Shown: positions 1 through 8,704 of the stretch, in pieces
Numbering within the stretch: the first letter of the stretch is position 1
Layout of the letters: each line of letters starts with the position of its first letter
Notes under the pieces: generated by a model
The model's database searches: none
What the model was told of the DNA's origin: nothing
Seen by the model: the letters and a program-made list of their open reading frames with translations, nothing else
Made by a program: the position numbers and the translations under genes
NCBI GenBank assembly: GCA_910576335.1
Contig: CAJTIU010000018.1
Location: forward strand, 1-64,000
Source of the DNA: Lachnospiraceae bacterium
GTDB lineage: Bacteria > Bacillota > Clostridia > Lachnospirales > Lachnospiraceae
Direction of reading: 5' to 3'
Length of the DNA: 64,000 nt

Positions 1-80
1 AGGTGGAACCTCTTCATAAACTTTGTGGCAAAATCAGAAACGCTGTTCCCATTATCGGTTGTCTGTGGTATACTTGACAT
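1..80 (-). CDS. IS transposase, N-terminal 26 residues, runs off the left edge
   Basis: A minus-strand frame begins with ATG at 78-80 and stays open to the window edge. The protein starts MSSIPQTTDNGNSVSDFATK and continues FMKRFH. From memory this resembles the N-terminus of IS4-like DDE transposases common in Clostridia; that is recall, not a search. An AAGGAG ribosome binding site lies at 90-95 with 9 bases of spacing, so the start is well supported. The catalytic DDE domain would lie left of the window and cannot be seen. Confidence 0.6.
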   Translation of the reverse strand, partial: MSSIPQTTDNGNSVSDFATKFMKRFH

Positions 81-201
81 GGCATAGATCTCCTTGTTGT
101 GTAGTTGTTTTTTGGCAATTCAATTATACCACAGGAAAGAGGTTTGTGCCTTTTTTATTGGCTAAAGTATTGATTTTTCAAGGTTCAACACACCATACGG
201 T
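81..201. mobile_element. Probable end of the insertion sequence (untranslated leader and terminus)
   Basis: These bases separate the transposase start from the point where permease-like coding begins at about 202. On the minus strand a TATAAT-like box sits near 122-127, suitable for the transposase promoter. A small palindrome, ACACC-atac-GGTGT, lies at about 190-203 at the inferred boundary. The exact IS terminus and target duplication cannot be fixed without the other end. Confidence 0.4.
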
Positions 202-1032
202 GTGGGAAGTTTGAGTATTTTTCTTGTAGTGCCTATCTGTATGGTAATCAGGTACTCATTTCTGGATAAGGCTGTTGTTTCGAAGTCTCCGGCTTTTGTT
301 GGGACGGAGAATTATACAGAACTTTTTGCAGACAGCGCATTTTGGAATGCGGCCTCTAATACGATTATATTCGTGGCAGTGAGCGTGATCGCCCACCTCG
401 TGATCGGCATGATCTTTGCCATGCTTCTGAACTCGAAATATTTTACCACCAGGACCAAGACGATTGCCCGTGTAATCTACATTCTGCCATGGGTGTTCAC
501 GGCATCCGTTGTTGCAATCCTGTGGAAGCTTATGCTGCAGCCTTCTGGTATTATCAACTATCTGCTGGAATTCCTGCCGCAGGTTACTAAGAATACGGAG
601 TGGCTCAGCAATAAAGACCTGGCGCTTACGGTCATCTGCTTCATTAATATATGGTGCGGATATCCGTTCTACATGATCAGTATCCTGGCAGGACTCCAGG
701 GGATATCCGGAGACCTGTATGAGAGTGCGGCGATCGACGGCGCAACCATGACGAAGAGCTTCATCCACATTACCATTCCGCAGCTGAAGCCGATTCTGAT
801 CAGTATTGCCATGCTGGATTTCATCTGGACACTGCAGTCCTTCAATGTAATCTGGATGTTGACAGGAGGCGGACCGGTAAATTCTACGGAAACCTTGAGT
901 ATCTACATTTACAAGCTGGCATTCCAAAAGCTTGACTACAGTATGGCAGGTACGGCAGCGACCGTCCTTCTGATTGTATGTGTGATCGTGGCAATCTTCT
1001 ATGTAAGACAGCAGAAGAAAGTGAGGGAATAG
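202..1032 (+). CDS. Sugar ABC transporter permease, MalF/UgpA type, 5' end truncated
   Basis: Inner-membrane permease subunit of a carbohydrate ABC importer. The conserved cytoplasmic EAA loop is visible as YESAAIDGATMTKSFIHITI around residues 170-190, with five or six hydrophobic segments around it. The frame opens with GTG at 202 directly inside what is normally the first membrane helix (SIFLVVPICMVIRYSF); the usual 15-25 N-terminal residues are missing and the upstream DNA belongs to an insertion sequence. No good ribosome binding site precedes the GTG, so expression and function are doubtful. The second permease follows after 3 bases. No solute-binding protein is in the window; it may lie beyond the insertion. 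Confidence 0.8.
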   Translation: MGSLSIFLVVPICMVIRYSFLDKAVVSKSPAFVGTENYTELFADSAFWNAASNTIIFVAVSVIAHLVIGMIFAMLLNSKYFTTRTKTIARVIYILPWVFTASVVAILWKLMLQPSGIINYLLEFLPQVTKNTEWLSNKDLALTVICFINIWCGYPFYMISILAGLQGISGDLYESAAIDGATMTKSFIHITIPQLKPILISIAMLDFIWTLQSFNVIWMLTGGGPVNSTETLSIYIYKLAFQKLDYSMAGTAATVLLIVCVIVAIFYVRQQKKVRE

Positions 1033-1035
1033 AGC

Positions 1036-1872
1036 ATGGTTGGAAGTTATAAAAAATCAATGAAAGTAATATTGTCTATTCTTCTGATTTTGGGTGGCTT
1101 ATTCGCAGGATTTCCTATTATATGGATGGTCTGTTCTTCGCTGAAGGCAAACTCAGCCATCTTTTCATGGCCGCCGAAATTCTTTGACGAGACTGCAAGT
1201 CTGGCATCCTATGCGGCAGTGCTTACAGACTCCTCAAAGGTGCGTTTTTTCATCAACAGCTACATTGTGGCGGCATCTGTCGTGCTGATTACGCTCTTTG
1301 TGGGAATCCTTGCAGCATACGCGTTCAGCCGATTTGATTTCCCGGGGAAAGGGATTTTCAATTCCCTGATCGTCAGCGTGCAGGCAATTCCGCCTATCGT
1401 ACTGCTCATTCCGTACATGGGAATGATTGTTGCAATGAAGCTGTTTAATACATACTTTGCGTTGATCCTTACCTATCTGGTGACAACGCTTCCATATTGT
1501 ATTCTGATGATGACGGGATATTTTAACACCCTGTCAAAAGAGCTTGACGAGGCGGTTATGATTGACGGCGGCTCCAGGTGGAAGGCTCTCTGGGGCGTGC
1601 TGGTTCCAATTTCCCTGCCTGGTATGGTTTCGGTAGGAATGTATACATTTATGCAGGCATGGAATGAGTACCTGTTCGCACTGGCACTGACGCAGACGAC
1701 AGATATGCGTACAGTCCCCATTGGTATCAACCTTCTGATGGGACAGCATGCGTACGACTGGAGCCAGATGATGGCAATGAGCGTACTGGGGTCCATCCCT
1801 GTACTGATTTTCTTCATCTTCTTCCAAAAGTACTTTATTGCTGGTATGTCATCCGGAGGCGTGAAGGGTTAG
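1036..1872 (+). CDS. Sugar ABC transporter permease, MalG/UgpE type
   Basis: Second inner-membrane permease of the same carbohydrate importer, 278 residues, full length for the family. It has an N-terminal helix (about 10-32), further helices, and the EAA loop LDEAVMIDGGSRWKALWGVL near residues 170-190 that docks on the ATPase. The C-terminus KYFIAGMSSGGVKG is typical of MalG-like subunits. The start is 3 bases after the upstream permease stop, with GAGGGA inside the preceding gene as ribosome binding site. No ATPase is encoded locally; such importers often share a genome-wide MsmX-type ATPase. The substrate is inferred from the neighbours to be a pentose, a hexose or their oligomer. Confidence 0.9.
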   Translation: MVGSYKKSMKVILSILLILGGLFAGFPIIWMVCSSLKANSAIFSWPPKFFDETASLASYAAVLTDSSKVRFFINSYIVAASVVLITLFVGILAAYAFSRFDFPGKGIFNSLIVSVQAIPPIVLLIPYMGMIVAMKLFNTYFALILTYLVTTLPYCILMMTGYFNTLSKELDEAVMIDGGSRWKALWGVLVPISLPGMVSVGMYTFMQAWNEYLFALALTQTTDMRTVPIGINLLMGQHAYDWSQMMAMSVLGSIPVLIFFIFFQKYFIAGMSSGGVKG

Positions 1873-1906
1873 CATATAAATACAGACTTCAAGGAGAGGT
1901 TTAAGG

Positions 1907-3103
1907 ATGAGTGAAAGAATTGCCATGGGTTTTCATACATGCGTGGACTATGAGCTTGTATGGGATACAGAGGTTGTAGAGGAGCAGATCCGGGCGTTTG
2001 ATATCCGCGCGGATGAGCTTAGGGCGGATATCCCGGCGGATTCGGAGAGGGCAATCTGGATTATATGTCTTGCGCATTTTAAGGAAGGTATTGGAGGAGA
2101 GACTGTTCCGGAGGATTCGCTGGACTGCGAGAGGTTTGCCGGCCATTTTCAATACGAGGTGACACTCGGAGGCACGGCTACCCGCGCAGCCATTATCCTG
2201 GATCGCCTGGGCTATAACACGGCGCTTCAGACGAGCTGTTGGAATGAGCATGTGGAGCGTCTGATGCCGGAACGTGTCCGTACACTTCCGGGGGTGGATG
2301 AAGGCCATTGCCATATTTATCCCCATGTGGTGCTGCAGTGCCGCAGGGGTGTACGTATTCATGCAAATGACATTGATTTCGTTACACCAAGGGAAAACCG
2401 GATTATGATTTCCAGGGATATTGACAGTCTGAACATGCCGGTTCTGCCTGACGAGTTCGGAAAAATGATTACTGACGCAGAGGTATTCCTGCTGGGGTGT
2501 TTTAGCGAGGTGATTGACAAAACCGTGCTTAAAGGGTGCATGGAGAAAACGAGAGAACTGCTTAAGCACCTCGGGAAGGATGCGGTTGTGGTGATGGAGG
2601 ACGGATGCTATGTGAAAAAGGAATTCCGGTATTATGTGCATGAGCAGCTGGCATCGGTCGTAGACGTACTGAGTATGAATGAGGATGAGCTTCAGGAGTA
2701 TATTGGCAGAAGGATTGATATCCTGGATACCCGGGCAGTGGCGGAAGCGCTTGAGTATGTCCATAAGAATACCAAAGTAAAGACGATTATTGCCCACTCT
2801 GCAGCCTGGGTGCTGGCATACGGGGAGCGAGCGTCCGGTATGAAAAATGCCCTGGAGGGCGGAATGACGGCGGCTTCGACTAGATTTCGCACAGGCGACG
2901 GATTTACCCCAAAGGACTATGAGGACACGAAGAACATAGAGGACAGGGCTGACAGCAGGGCGTTCTGCGAGGAGATGAAGAGTATTCTGGGAGATATGGT
3001 CTGCTGCGTTCCGGCAAAGGATCTGAGCTACGTAGAGCATCCCACTGTAGTAGGGCTGGGTGATTCCTTCGCAGGAGGCCTTCTGCCGGGGCTGCTTGCG
3101 TAG
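1907..3103 (+). CDS. ADP-dependent sugar kinase (ADP-PFK/GK family)
   Basis: A 398-residue ribokinase-fold kinase most like the ADP-dependent phosphofructokinase/glucokinase family. Visible marks are the C-terminal catalytic motif VVGLGDSFAGG (about 383-393, Asp as general base), the Asn-x-x-Glu phosphate/metal motif in SMNEDEL near residue 250, and a sugar-binding N-terminal part with GGTATRAAIILDRLG. The ribosome binding site AAGGAGAGG precedes the ATG. It sits between sugar permeases and a class II aldolase, so it probably makes the phosphorylated ketose that the aldolase cleaves. Whether it uses ADP or ATP, and which sugar, cannot be read from the sequence. Confidence 0.75.
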   Translation: MSERIAMGFHTCVDYELVWDTEVVEEQIRAFDIRADELRADIPADSERAIWIICLAHFKEGIGGETVPEDSLDCERFAGHFQYEVTLGGTATRAAIILDRLGYNTALQTSCWNEHVERLMPERVRTLPGVDEGHCHIYPHVVLQCRRGVRIHANDIDFVTPRENRIMISRDIDSLNMPVLPDEFGKMITDAEVFLLGCFSEVIDKTVLKGCMEKTRELLKHLGKDAVVVMEDGCYVKKEFRYYVHEQLASVVDVLSMNEDELQEYIGRRIDILDTRAVAEALEYVHKNTKVKTIIAHSAAWVLAYGERASGMKNALEGGMTAASTRFRTGDGFTPKDYEDTKNIEDRADSRAFCEEMKSILGDMVCCVPAKDLSYVEHPTVVGLGDSFAGGLLPGLLA

Positions 3104-3309
3104 TCCGGCAGGGGACGGACTGTCTGCAAAGGGCGCAGCACGCATGGATGACGGAGGCTATACGGAGACTGTGTGCCGTGTGCGCTCCGTGATGCGGGGC
3201 GCTATGCGCAGAGACTCTGGAAGTGACCGAAACCGGTTGTGCAGACAATCATGAATGGGACGCGGTGTCACGCGCTAAGATGCCGGAAGTGATAGAAAGA
3301 GGAGAGATT

Positions 3310-4164
3310 ATGTACGAAAAGACAGGAAATATTTTGAGGATGGCAAAGGAGAGCAATACGGCGGCAATCGCATTTATCTGCATGGACTATGTGATGGCCA
3401 GGACGGTGGTTTATGCGGCACAGGAGACGAACACTCCGGCCATCGTAATGCTGTTTCCGGAGCATGTAACCATTCAGCATACCACTGGATTTGAGAAATA
3501 TGCTGCAATGGTAAAGGAGCTTGCAGAGGAAGTAAAGGTGCCGGTCGGGCTTCACTGCGACCACGATTACAGCTACGAAGCAATCATGAGAACGATTCGG
3601 GCAGGCTTTTGCTCCGTTATGATGGATGGTTCCATGAATGACCTGGATACAAATATTGCCGTGACAAAGAAAGTAGTGCTTGCAGCACATGAGAGAGATG
3701 TTTTCGTGGAGGGAGAGATCGGCCATGTAGGTACGGCGGCGGATTCTGATAATCATAAGACGGATCTCTATACAAAGCCGGAGGCGGCAGAAAAGTTCTG
3801 CAGGGAAGCAGGCGTGGATTCCCTTGCCATCTCCATCGGAAATGCCCATGGCGAGTATAAGGATACGCCCCACCTGGATATCAGGCGTCTGGAGGAAATT
3901 CACGCTGCTGTGGATGTGCCGCTGGTGCTGCATGGTGGAAGCGGGATTCCGGACGACCAGCTCCTGACTGCGTTCTCAAAGGGAATCCGGAAGTTTAATC
4001 TTGGGACGGAATATCTGGGAAGATATTTTGATGCGGTTACGGAATTTACGGCGGAAAATGCGGGGAATCCGGATCCGGTCAAAATTATCAACATGCCGGA
4101 GTATGTGCAGGCAAAGCTTCAGCCCTATGTAGAGGGACGCATGAGAACCCTTTGTAAATTCTAG
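3310..4164 (+). CDS. Class II fructose/tagatose-bisphosphate aldolase family protein, copy 1
   Basis: Zinc-dependent class II aldolase, 284 residues, TIM barrel. Motifs seen are LHCDHD (about 80-85, catalytic Asp and zinc His), a second zinc His in AISIGNAHGEY (about 180), and the third in PLVLHGGSG (about 211). It should split a ketose phosphate into DHAP and an aldehyde, in the GatY/KbaY/FbaA manner. An in-frame upstream extension is possible, but the ATG at 3310 has an AGAGGAGAG ribosome binding site 4 bases away and is preferred. The 206 bases between it and the kinase hold no convincing gene. It is followed by an RpiR regulator. Confidence 0.88.
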   Translation: MYEKTGNILRMAKESNTAAIAFICMDYVMARTVVYAAQETNTPAIVMLFPEHVTIQHTTGFEKYAAMVKELAEEVKVPVGLHCDHDYSYEAIMRTIRAGFCSVMMDGSMNDLDTNIAVTKKVVLAAHERDVFVEGEIGHVGTAADSDNHKTDLYTKPEAAEKFCREAGVDSLAISIGNAHGEYKDTPHLDIRRLEEIHAAVDVPLVLHGGSGIPDDQLLTAFSKGIRKFNLGTEYLGRYFDAVTEFTAENAGNPDPVKIINMPEYVQAKLQPYVEGRMRTLCKF

Positions 4165-4167
4165 GCT

Positions 4168-4198
4168 GTACTAGTATAACCCAAACGAATTAACCGTA
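4168..4198. repeat. Solo end of a MITE-like element
   Basis: These 31 bases, starting GTACTAGTATAACCCA and ending AATTAACCGTA, match the terminal inverted repeat of the element at 49373-49540 at about 29 positions (read on the opposite strand). No convincing partner end follows, although ACGGAAATACTAG at 4222-4234 may be a worn one. It lies just after the aldolase stop, in the gap before the RpiR gene, and could alter that promoter. Confidence 0.5.
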
Positions 4199-4317
4199 AA
4201 TAAATACCGTTTTCTTACTGTACGGAAATACTAGCTTATGGTATCATATTTACTGGTATAGCAGGCACGAAATGACACATGTGCCAGGCAATACCAGACT
4301 AAGAAGAGGTGTGATCT

Positions 4318-5145
4318 ATGAAGAGTGAAGTGCAGAAGACGGTATTAGAGACGATCGATGAGATGTATGATAAGATATTCCAGGCGGAGAGGAAAGTGGC
4401 AGATTTTGTCAGGAGGAATCCAGAGCTTGTAGTGAACGCGAATGTTTCGGAGCTTGCCAATTACAGCGGGGTAAGCGATGCGACGGTGGTCCGTCTGTGC
4501 AAGCACCTGGGGTATGAGGGGTATTACCAGATGAAGATCTGCCTGTCCGGTGATCTTGGCGGAACAGGTCCTTTGCGGGGACGGAGGAATTCTTCCGGTA
4601 CAAAGACGGATTATTTCAGAGATATTGCGGAAGGAATCCTGACTACGGAAGCAGCGGTGGACGAGAAGATTTTTAATGCATGCGCAGAGCTTATCAGGAA
4701 CAGTACCATGGTGCACCTGGTGGGAGTCGGAAATACAAGCCCGGTATGCCTGTACTGCGGATTTCGCCTGGAACGTATCGGAATACGGTGTACATATGAC
4801 GCTCTGCCGGAATACTATATGAACCACATAAGCCTTGCTCCGCCAACGGATGTGGTGCTTGCAATCTCCTGGTCCGGAACCACAAGAAATGTTGTCAGTG
4901 CACTCAGGCTTGCCGGGGAAAAGGGACTTAAAACAATGGCAGTTACGGCCTATATGCAGTCGCCTGTGTCCCGCTCGGCAGATTATCTTCTCTTGTCCGC
5001 CCTGGAGAATGGTGAAAATAACAGAAGCTCGCAGTACTCCCGCATCAATGAAATGGCGGTGATTGAGGCGCTCATCCAGGCAGTTTCCCTGGGGGCGGAT
5101 GAGATCTCAGAGCCGGAGATGTGGCTGTCGGAGCTTAAGTATTAG
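4318..5145 (+). CDS. RpiR-family regulator with SIS domain, copy 1
   Basis: A 275-residue transcription factor with an N-terminal RpiR helix-turn-helix (about 1-78; ANVSELANYSGVSDATVVRLCKHLGY) and a C-terminal SIS sugar-phosphate-binding domain (about 125-250; HLVGVGNTSPVCLY, LAISWSGTTRNVV). Such proteins sense phosphosugars and usually control the operon that holds them. A GAAGAGGTG ribosome binding site precedes the ATG. The 150-base upstream gap is the largest in this operon and could hold a promoter. It resembles the regulator at 6165-7040 in layout and in many residues, so the two appear to be diverged duplicates. Confidence 0.9.
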   Translation: MKSEVQKTVLETIDEMYDKIFQAERKVADFVRRNPELVVNANVSELANYSGVSDATVVRLCKHLGYEGYYQMKICLSGDLGGTGPLRGRRNSSGTKTDYFRDIAEGILTTEAAVDEKIFNACAELIRNSTMVHLVGVGNTSPVCLYCGFRLERIGIRCTYDALPEYYMNHISLAPPTDVVLAISWSGTTRNVVSALRLAGEKGLKTMAVTAYMQSPVSRSADYLLLSALENGENNRSSQYSRINEMAVIEALIQAVSLGADEISEPEMWLSELKY

Positions 5146-5180
5146 ACTTAAATAATGATTTTTTATGGAGGAAAGAAAAT

Positions 5181-6044
5181 ATGTTAATGAATATGAAAGA
5201 AATCCTTGCAGTAGCAAAGGAGAATAGATTTGCCCTGCCGGCATTTAATATCAGCGATTATTCCATGTTCCTCGGAATCATGGATGTGTGTGAGGAGACA
5301 AACTCACCGGTTATCATTGAGATTCATCCGGATGAGCTAAGCTTTATCAGGCAGGAGCTGATGACGGCAATCAGGGAGAAGGCACACAGATCGCCGGTTC
5401 CGGTATGCATCCACCTGGATCACTGCGGAGATTTTGGTAAGATTATCTGGGCGATCCAGAGCGGATTTACTTCAGTTATGTTTGACGGGGCAGAGCTTTC
5501 CTTTGAAGATAACATTGCGGGAACAAAGAAGGTGATTGAGGCAGCTCACCCGGTAAATGTATCAGTTGAGGCTGAACTTGGAACGATCGGTTCCCTGAAT
5601 CCGGAGGATTTGGAAGGCGGCTCGGCAAAGATTATCTACACCAATCCAGATGACGCTGTAAAATTTGTTGCAGAGACAGGTGTGGATACGCTGGCAGTAG
5701 CCATCGGAACATGTCACGGGCTGTATCCGGCAGGCATGAAGCCGGAATTGAAGCTTGATATCCTGAAAGAGATTGCTTCTAAGGTAGACGTTCCGCTGGT
5801 ACTTCACGGCGGCTCCAACAATCCGGATGAGGAGATCGGACAGTCTGTAACACTTGGGATCAATAAGATCAACATTTCTTCTGATATTAAGGCAGCTTAC
5901 TTTGAAAGGATGCGCGAGGTGCTGCAGGACAAGAGCTTAAGAGAGCCAAATGTCATTGAGCCGTTGTGCATGGAGGCAATGAAGAAGGTTGCAAGGCATA
6001 AACTGGAACTTTTCCAGACAATCGGGAAAGCCTCTTTATATTAG
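5181..6044 (+). CDS. Class II fructose/tagatose-bisphosphate aldolase family protein, copy 2
   Basis: Second class II aldolase, 287 residues. Visible motifs are CIHLDHCGDFGK (about 75-86), AVAIGTCHGLYP (zinc His about 178) and PLVLHGGSNNPDE (about 208). It differs widely from the copy at 3310-4164: for example VEAELGTIGSL replaces VEGEIGHVGTA, so the substrate may differ. GGAGG precedes the ATG at 5181. The inverted repeat TTAGTATA...TATACTAA at 6043-6067 spans the stop codon and may be an operator or a weak stem. Confidence 0.88.
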   Translation: MLMNMKEILAVAKENRFALPAFNISDYSMFLGIMDVCEETNSPVIIEIHPDELSFIRQELMTAIREKAHRSPVPVCIHLDHCGDFGKIIWAIQSGFTSVMFDGAELSFEDNIAGTKKVIEAAHPVNVSVEAELGTIGSLNPEDLEGGSAKIIYTNPDDAVKFVAETGVDTLAVAIGTCHGLYPAGMKPELKLDILKEIASKVDVPLVLHGGSNNPDEEIGQSVTLGINKINISSDIKAAYFERMREVLQDKSLREPNVIEPLCMEAMKKVARHKLELFQTIGKASLY

Positions 6045-6164
6045 TATAAAATTGTGCTATACTAAAAAACAGAGTTCTACTATACTGTGGAGCTGCGGTC
6101 CAATCGTTCATTTGCATGAAAGGTTGGAAGCCCCGCAGATGGAATTTTAATGGGGTGGTATAGC

Positions 6165-7040
6165 ATGAGGCACAGACGGGCGGAAAAAGGCAGTGTAAAA
6201 GAGGATGTGGCAGGAAAAGAAGTACTGGAGGTTATCCGGGAGAAATATGGCGAGATCTTTTCGGCTGAGAAGAAGGTGGCGGATTTTATTCTGCAGAACC
6301 CGCAAAAGGCAGTGGACTGCAATGTGTCCCAGCTTGCGAAGAGGAGCGGAGTGAGTGACGCTACGGTGATTAGGATGTGCCATCATATTGGATATGCTGG
6401 ATATTACCAGTTCCGCATTACCCTTGCGGGTGACCTGGGAAGGAAGCAGTACGGCGGGGACAGCATTCCCGAGGGCAAGGATGCCGTAGAAAAGCGGCTG
6501 AGGGAGTACGCCGAGGAGCTGCTTGAGATCGGCAGGAACATTGACCCGGATGTTATGTGGAACTGTGTAAAGCTCCTTAAGACATGTAAGCACGCGCACA
6601 TCATGGCAGTGGGAAATACCAGTCCGCTGGCACAGTACATGGGCTTCCGCCTGGGAAGGCTTGGAATTAAATGTACCTTTAACGTGGCGCCGGAATATTT
6701 CATGAACCATGTGAACCTTGCGGATAAGAAGGATATCCTGATCGCCATCTCCCAGTCCGGGACCTCGAAGCAGGTCATACAGGGTCTTGAGCTTGGAAGG
6801 GAGAAGGGGCTTAAGAGTATTGCCATAACAGCCTTCCTGCAGTCGCCGGTATCATCGCTGGCGGATTATGTTCTTCCCTCCTCGGGAAAGGAGGAGTCCT
6901 TCAGCTATTATAAGAGCTATGCACATCTGAATGAGACGGCGGTCATTGACTCGCTTTTAAGTTTTGTCACGAATGAAGAGCTGATTAAGACGACGAATGC
7001 CGACAAGCCGGAGATCATGCTGTCGGAAACAAAGATGTAA
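6165..7040 (+). CDS. RpiR-family regulator with SIS domain, copy 2
   Basis: Phosphosugar-responsive regulator, 291 residues from the ATG at 6165, which has GGGGTGG 5 bases upstream; an in-frame ATG at 6150 lacks a clear site. The N-terminal helix-turn-helix reads NVSQLAKRSGVSDATVIRMCHHIGY and the SIS domain includes MAVGNTSPLAQYMGFRLGRL and IAISQSGTSKQVI. It completes the second aldolase-regulator pair. Its likely targets are this operon's promoters. Confidence 0.9.
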   Translation: MRHRRAEKGSVKEDVAGKEVLEVIREKYGEIFSAEKKVADFILQNPQKAVDCNVSQLAKRSGVSDATVIRMCHHIGYAGYYQFRITLAGDLGRKQYGGDSIPEGKDAVEKRLREYAEELLEIGRNIDPDVMWNCVKLLKTCKHAHIMAVGNTSPLAQYMGFRLGRLGIKCTFNVAPEYFMNHVNLADKKDILIAISQSGTSKQVIQGLELGREKGLKSIAITAFLQSPVSSLADYVLPSSGKEESFSYYKSYAHLNETAVIDSLLSFVTNEELIKTTNADKPEIMLSETKM

Positions 7041-7054
7041 TTGATGCGGGGTGG

Positions 7055-7092
7055 GCAGTAACGAATGGGAGAAGTTGTTACTGTTCACTCCG
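7055..7092. repeat. Family A palindromic repeat (imperfect)
   Basis: An imperfect hairpin with CAGTAAC on the left and GTTACTGTTCACTCCG on the right. The right arm is shared with the dispersed family A palindromes at 11254, 22984, 52431 and 56663. It lies between an RpiR gene and the lyxose isomerase gene. Confidence 0.5.
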
Positions 7093-7132
7093 TTTACCCA
7101 GTTATAAAAAGAAAAGGAGATAAATTATAATT

Positions 7133-7816
7133 ATGAAGCGTTCAAGAATCAATCAGGTTATCAGAGACATGGAGGAGTTGATTAAAGAGCACAGGTTTGA
7201 GATTCCTCCGTTTGCAAAATGGAGTGCAGCGGACTGGAAGAACAGAGGACATGAGTATGATGAGATCCGGGACAACTGTCTGGGATGGGATATTACGGAT
7301 TACGGTCTGGGCAATTTTGACAAGGTGGGATTCTCCCTTCTGACGATCCGCAACGGAAACCAGAAGATGCCTGAGAAATATCCGAAGACCTATGCGGAGA
7401 AGCTTCTCATGCTCTATGAGGGACAGACGGCTCCCATGCATTATCACTGGAACAAGATGGAGGATATTATCAACCGGGGAGGTAATGACATCTACATTAC
7501 TGTATATAATGGTGCGGAGGACGGAGCTATGCTGGATACGGATGTAACCGTGTATTCTGACGGAAAGGCAGAGAAAGTCCCGGCTGGAACGAAGGTACTG
7601 CTAAAACCCGGTCAGAGTATTACAATTACACCTTACATGTACCATGATTTCATTGTGCCAGAGACTGGAGGGGCAGTGCTCCTTGGAGAAGTTTCCATGT
7701 GCAATGATGATGAAAATGACAACCGCTTCTATGAGCCGATCGGACGATTTCCAGAGGTAGAAGAGGATGAAGAACCGTACCGTTTGCTCTGTAATGAGTA
7801 TCCGGCAGCAGAGTAG
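7133..7816 (+). CDS. D-lyxose isomerase-type cupin (D-lyxose ketol-isomerase family)
   Basis: A 227-residue cupin. The family interconverts D-lyxose and D-xylulose and often D-mannose and D-fructose, with a divalent metal. Metal ligands are visible in APMHYHWNKMEDI (about 101-113, His-x-His and Glu) and YMYHDF (about 169). Length and the N-terminal MKRSRINQVIRDM pattern fit the family. An AAAGGAGA ribosome binding site lies 12 bases upstream. In this operon it would supply the ketose for the ADP-dependent kinase and the aldolases. Substrate choice cannot be told from sequence. Confidence 0.85.
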   Translation: MKRSRINQVIRDMEELIKEHRFEIPPFAKWSAADWKNRGHEYDEIRDNCLGWDITDYGLGNFDKVGFSLLTIRNGNQKMPEKYPKTYAEKLLMLYEGQTAPMHYHWNKMEDIINRGGNDIYITVYNGAEDGAMLDTDVTVYSDGKAEKVPAGTKVLLKPGQSITITPYMYHDFIVPETGGAVLLGEVSMCNDDENDNRFYEPIGRFPEVEEDEEPYRLLCNEYPAAE

Positions 7817-7826
7817 AGGAAGAGAT

Positions 7827-8699
7827 ATGGAGCATCAGATTAGAAATGAAAGTATACAGATAACCATATCAGATGTCGGTGCAGAACTCCAGTCGATTAA
7901 GAAGGACGGCACGGAATATCTGTGGAATGGAGATGAAACATACTGGAAGGAGCGCTCGCCCTTACTGTTTCCCTATGTGGGAAGATTTACGGAAGGAAAG
8001 TATCTTCTTGAAGGAAAAGAGTACGAAATGAACATTCACGGCTTTGCAAGGAAACTTTCCTATCATGTTATTTGTAAGGAGGAGGACAGGATAACTTTCG
8101 AACTCAGGGATAATGAGGCAACCCGTGGGATGTACCCCTGCTCTTTTATCCTCCAGGTATCCTATGAGCTTAAGGGACAAGGGATCGCTGTTACCTACAG
8201 CGTTTCAAACTGCTCTAAGGGAACTATGTATTTTGGAATCGGCGGACATCCGGGCTTTATGGTGCCTCTTGAGGAAGGACTTGAATTTGACGATTATTAT
8301 CTTGAGTTCGGCGGTGTGGCCAGACCGGAGAGAATCGGACATACGCCTGCGTGCTTCCTAAGCGGGGTGAATACAGAATTCCCGCTGGAGGACGGGAAGA
8401 AGCTGTGGCTTTCCCATAACATGTTTGATGATGATGCCATCGTCCTACAGAATATGGCGGATGAAGTAACCTTAAAATCCGATAAAGGCACAAGGCAGGT
8501 CAGTGTGTCTTATCCCAATATGCCGTATCTCGGTATCTGGCATGCACCAAAGACACGGGCTCCTTATGTCTGTATAGAGCCATGGACCTCCCTGCCGTCC
8601 AGGCAGGATGTTGTGGAGGAATTTAAGTATAAGAGTGATCTGATCCGTTTGGCGGCAGGGGAGCAGTATGTGAACATATGGGAAATTTCGATTAAATAG
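7827..8699 (+). CDS. Aldose 1-epimerase family protein (mutarotase, LacX-like)
   Basis: A 290-residue galactose-mutarotase-fold protein that should speed anomer exchange of the incoming sugar. Visible features are the early NGDETYWKERSPLLFPYVGR segment, a catalytic His in FGIGGHPGFMVP (about 142), and the catalytic Glu in YVCIEPWTSLPS (about 251). The ATG at 7827, just after GAGGAAGAG, is the supported start; it lies 10 bases after the isomerase stop, so both are co-transcribed. It ends the sugar operon; a family B palindrome follows. Confidence 0.85.
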   Translation: MEHQIRNESIQITISDVGAELQSIKKDGTEYLWNGDETYWKERSPLLFPYVGRFTEGKYLLEGKEYEMNIHGFARKLSYHVICKEEDRITFELRDNEATRGMYPCSFILQVSYELKGQGIAVTYSVSNCSKGTMYFGIGGHPGFMVPLEEGLEFDDYYLEFGGVARPERIGHTPACFLSGVNTEFPLEDGKKLWLSHNMFDDDAIVLQNMADEVTLKSDKGTRQVSVSYPNMPYLGIWHAPKTRAPYVCIEPWTSLPSRQDVVEEFKYKSDLIRLAAGEQYVNIWEISIK

Positions 8700-8704
8700 A
8701 GCCG

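Noticed and set aside
23-214. A 63-codon plus-strand frame at the left edge
   Set aside because: It crosses the transposase start and the inferred IS boundary and has no protein-like pattern.
256-927. A 223-codon open frame on the minus strand
   Set aside because: It is the shadow of the permease gene; its translation lacks protein-like pattern and it has no ribosome binding site.
1901-3145. A 414-codon open frame on the minus strand
   Set aside because: It lies fully opposite the ADP-dependent kinase, whose motifs and ribosome binding site are clear.
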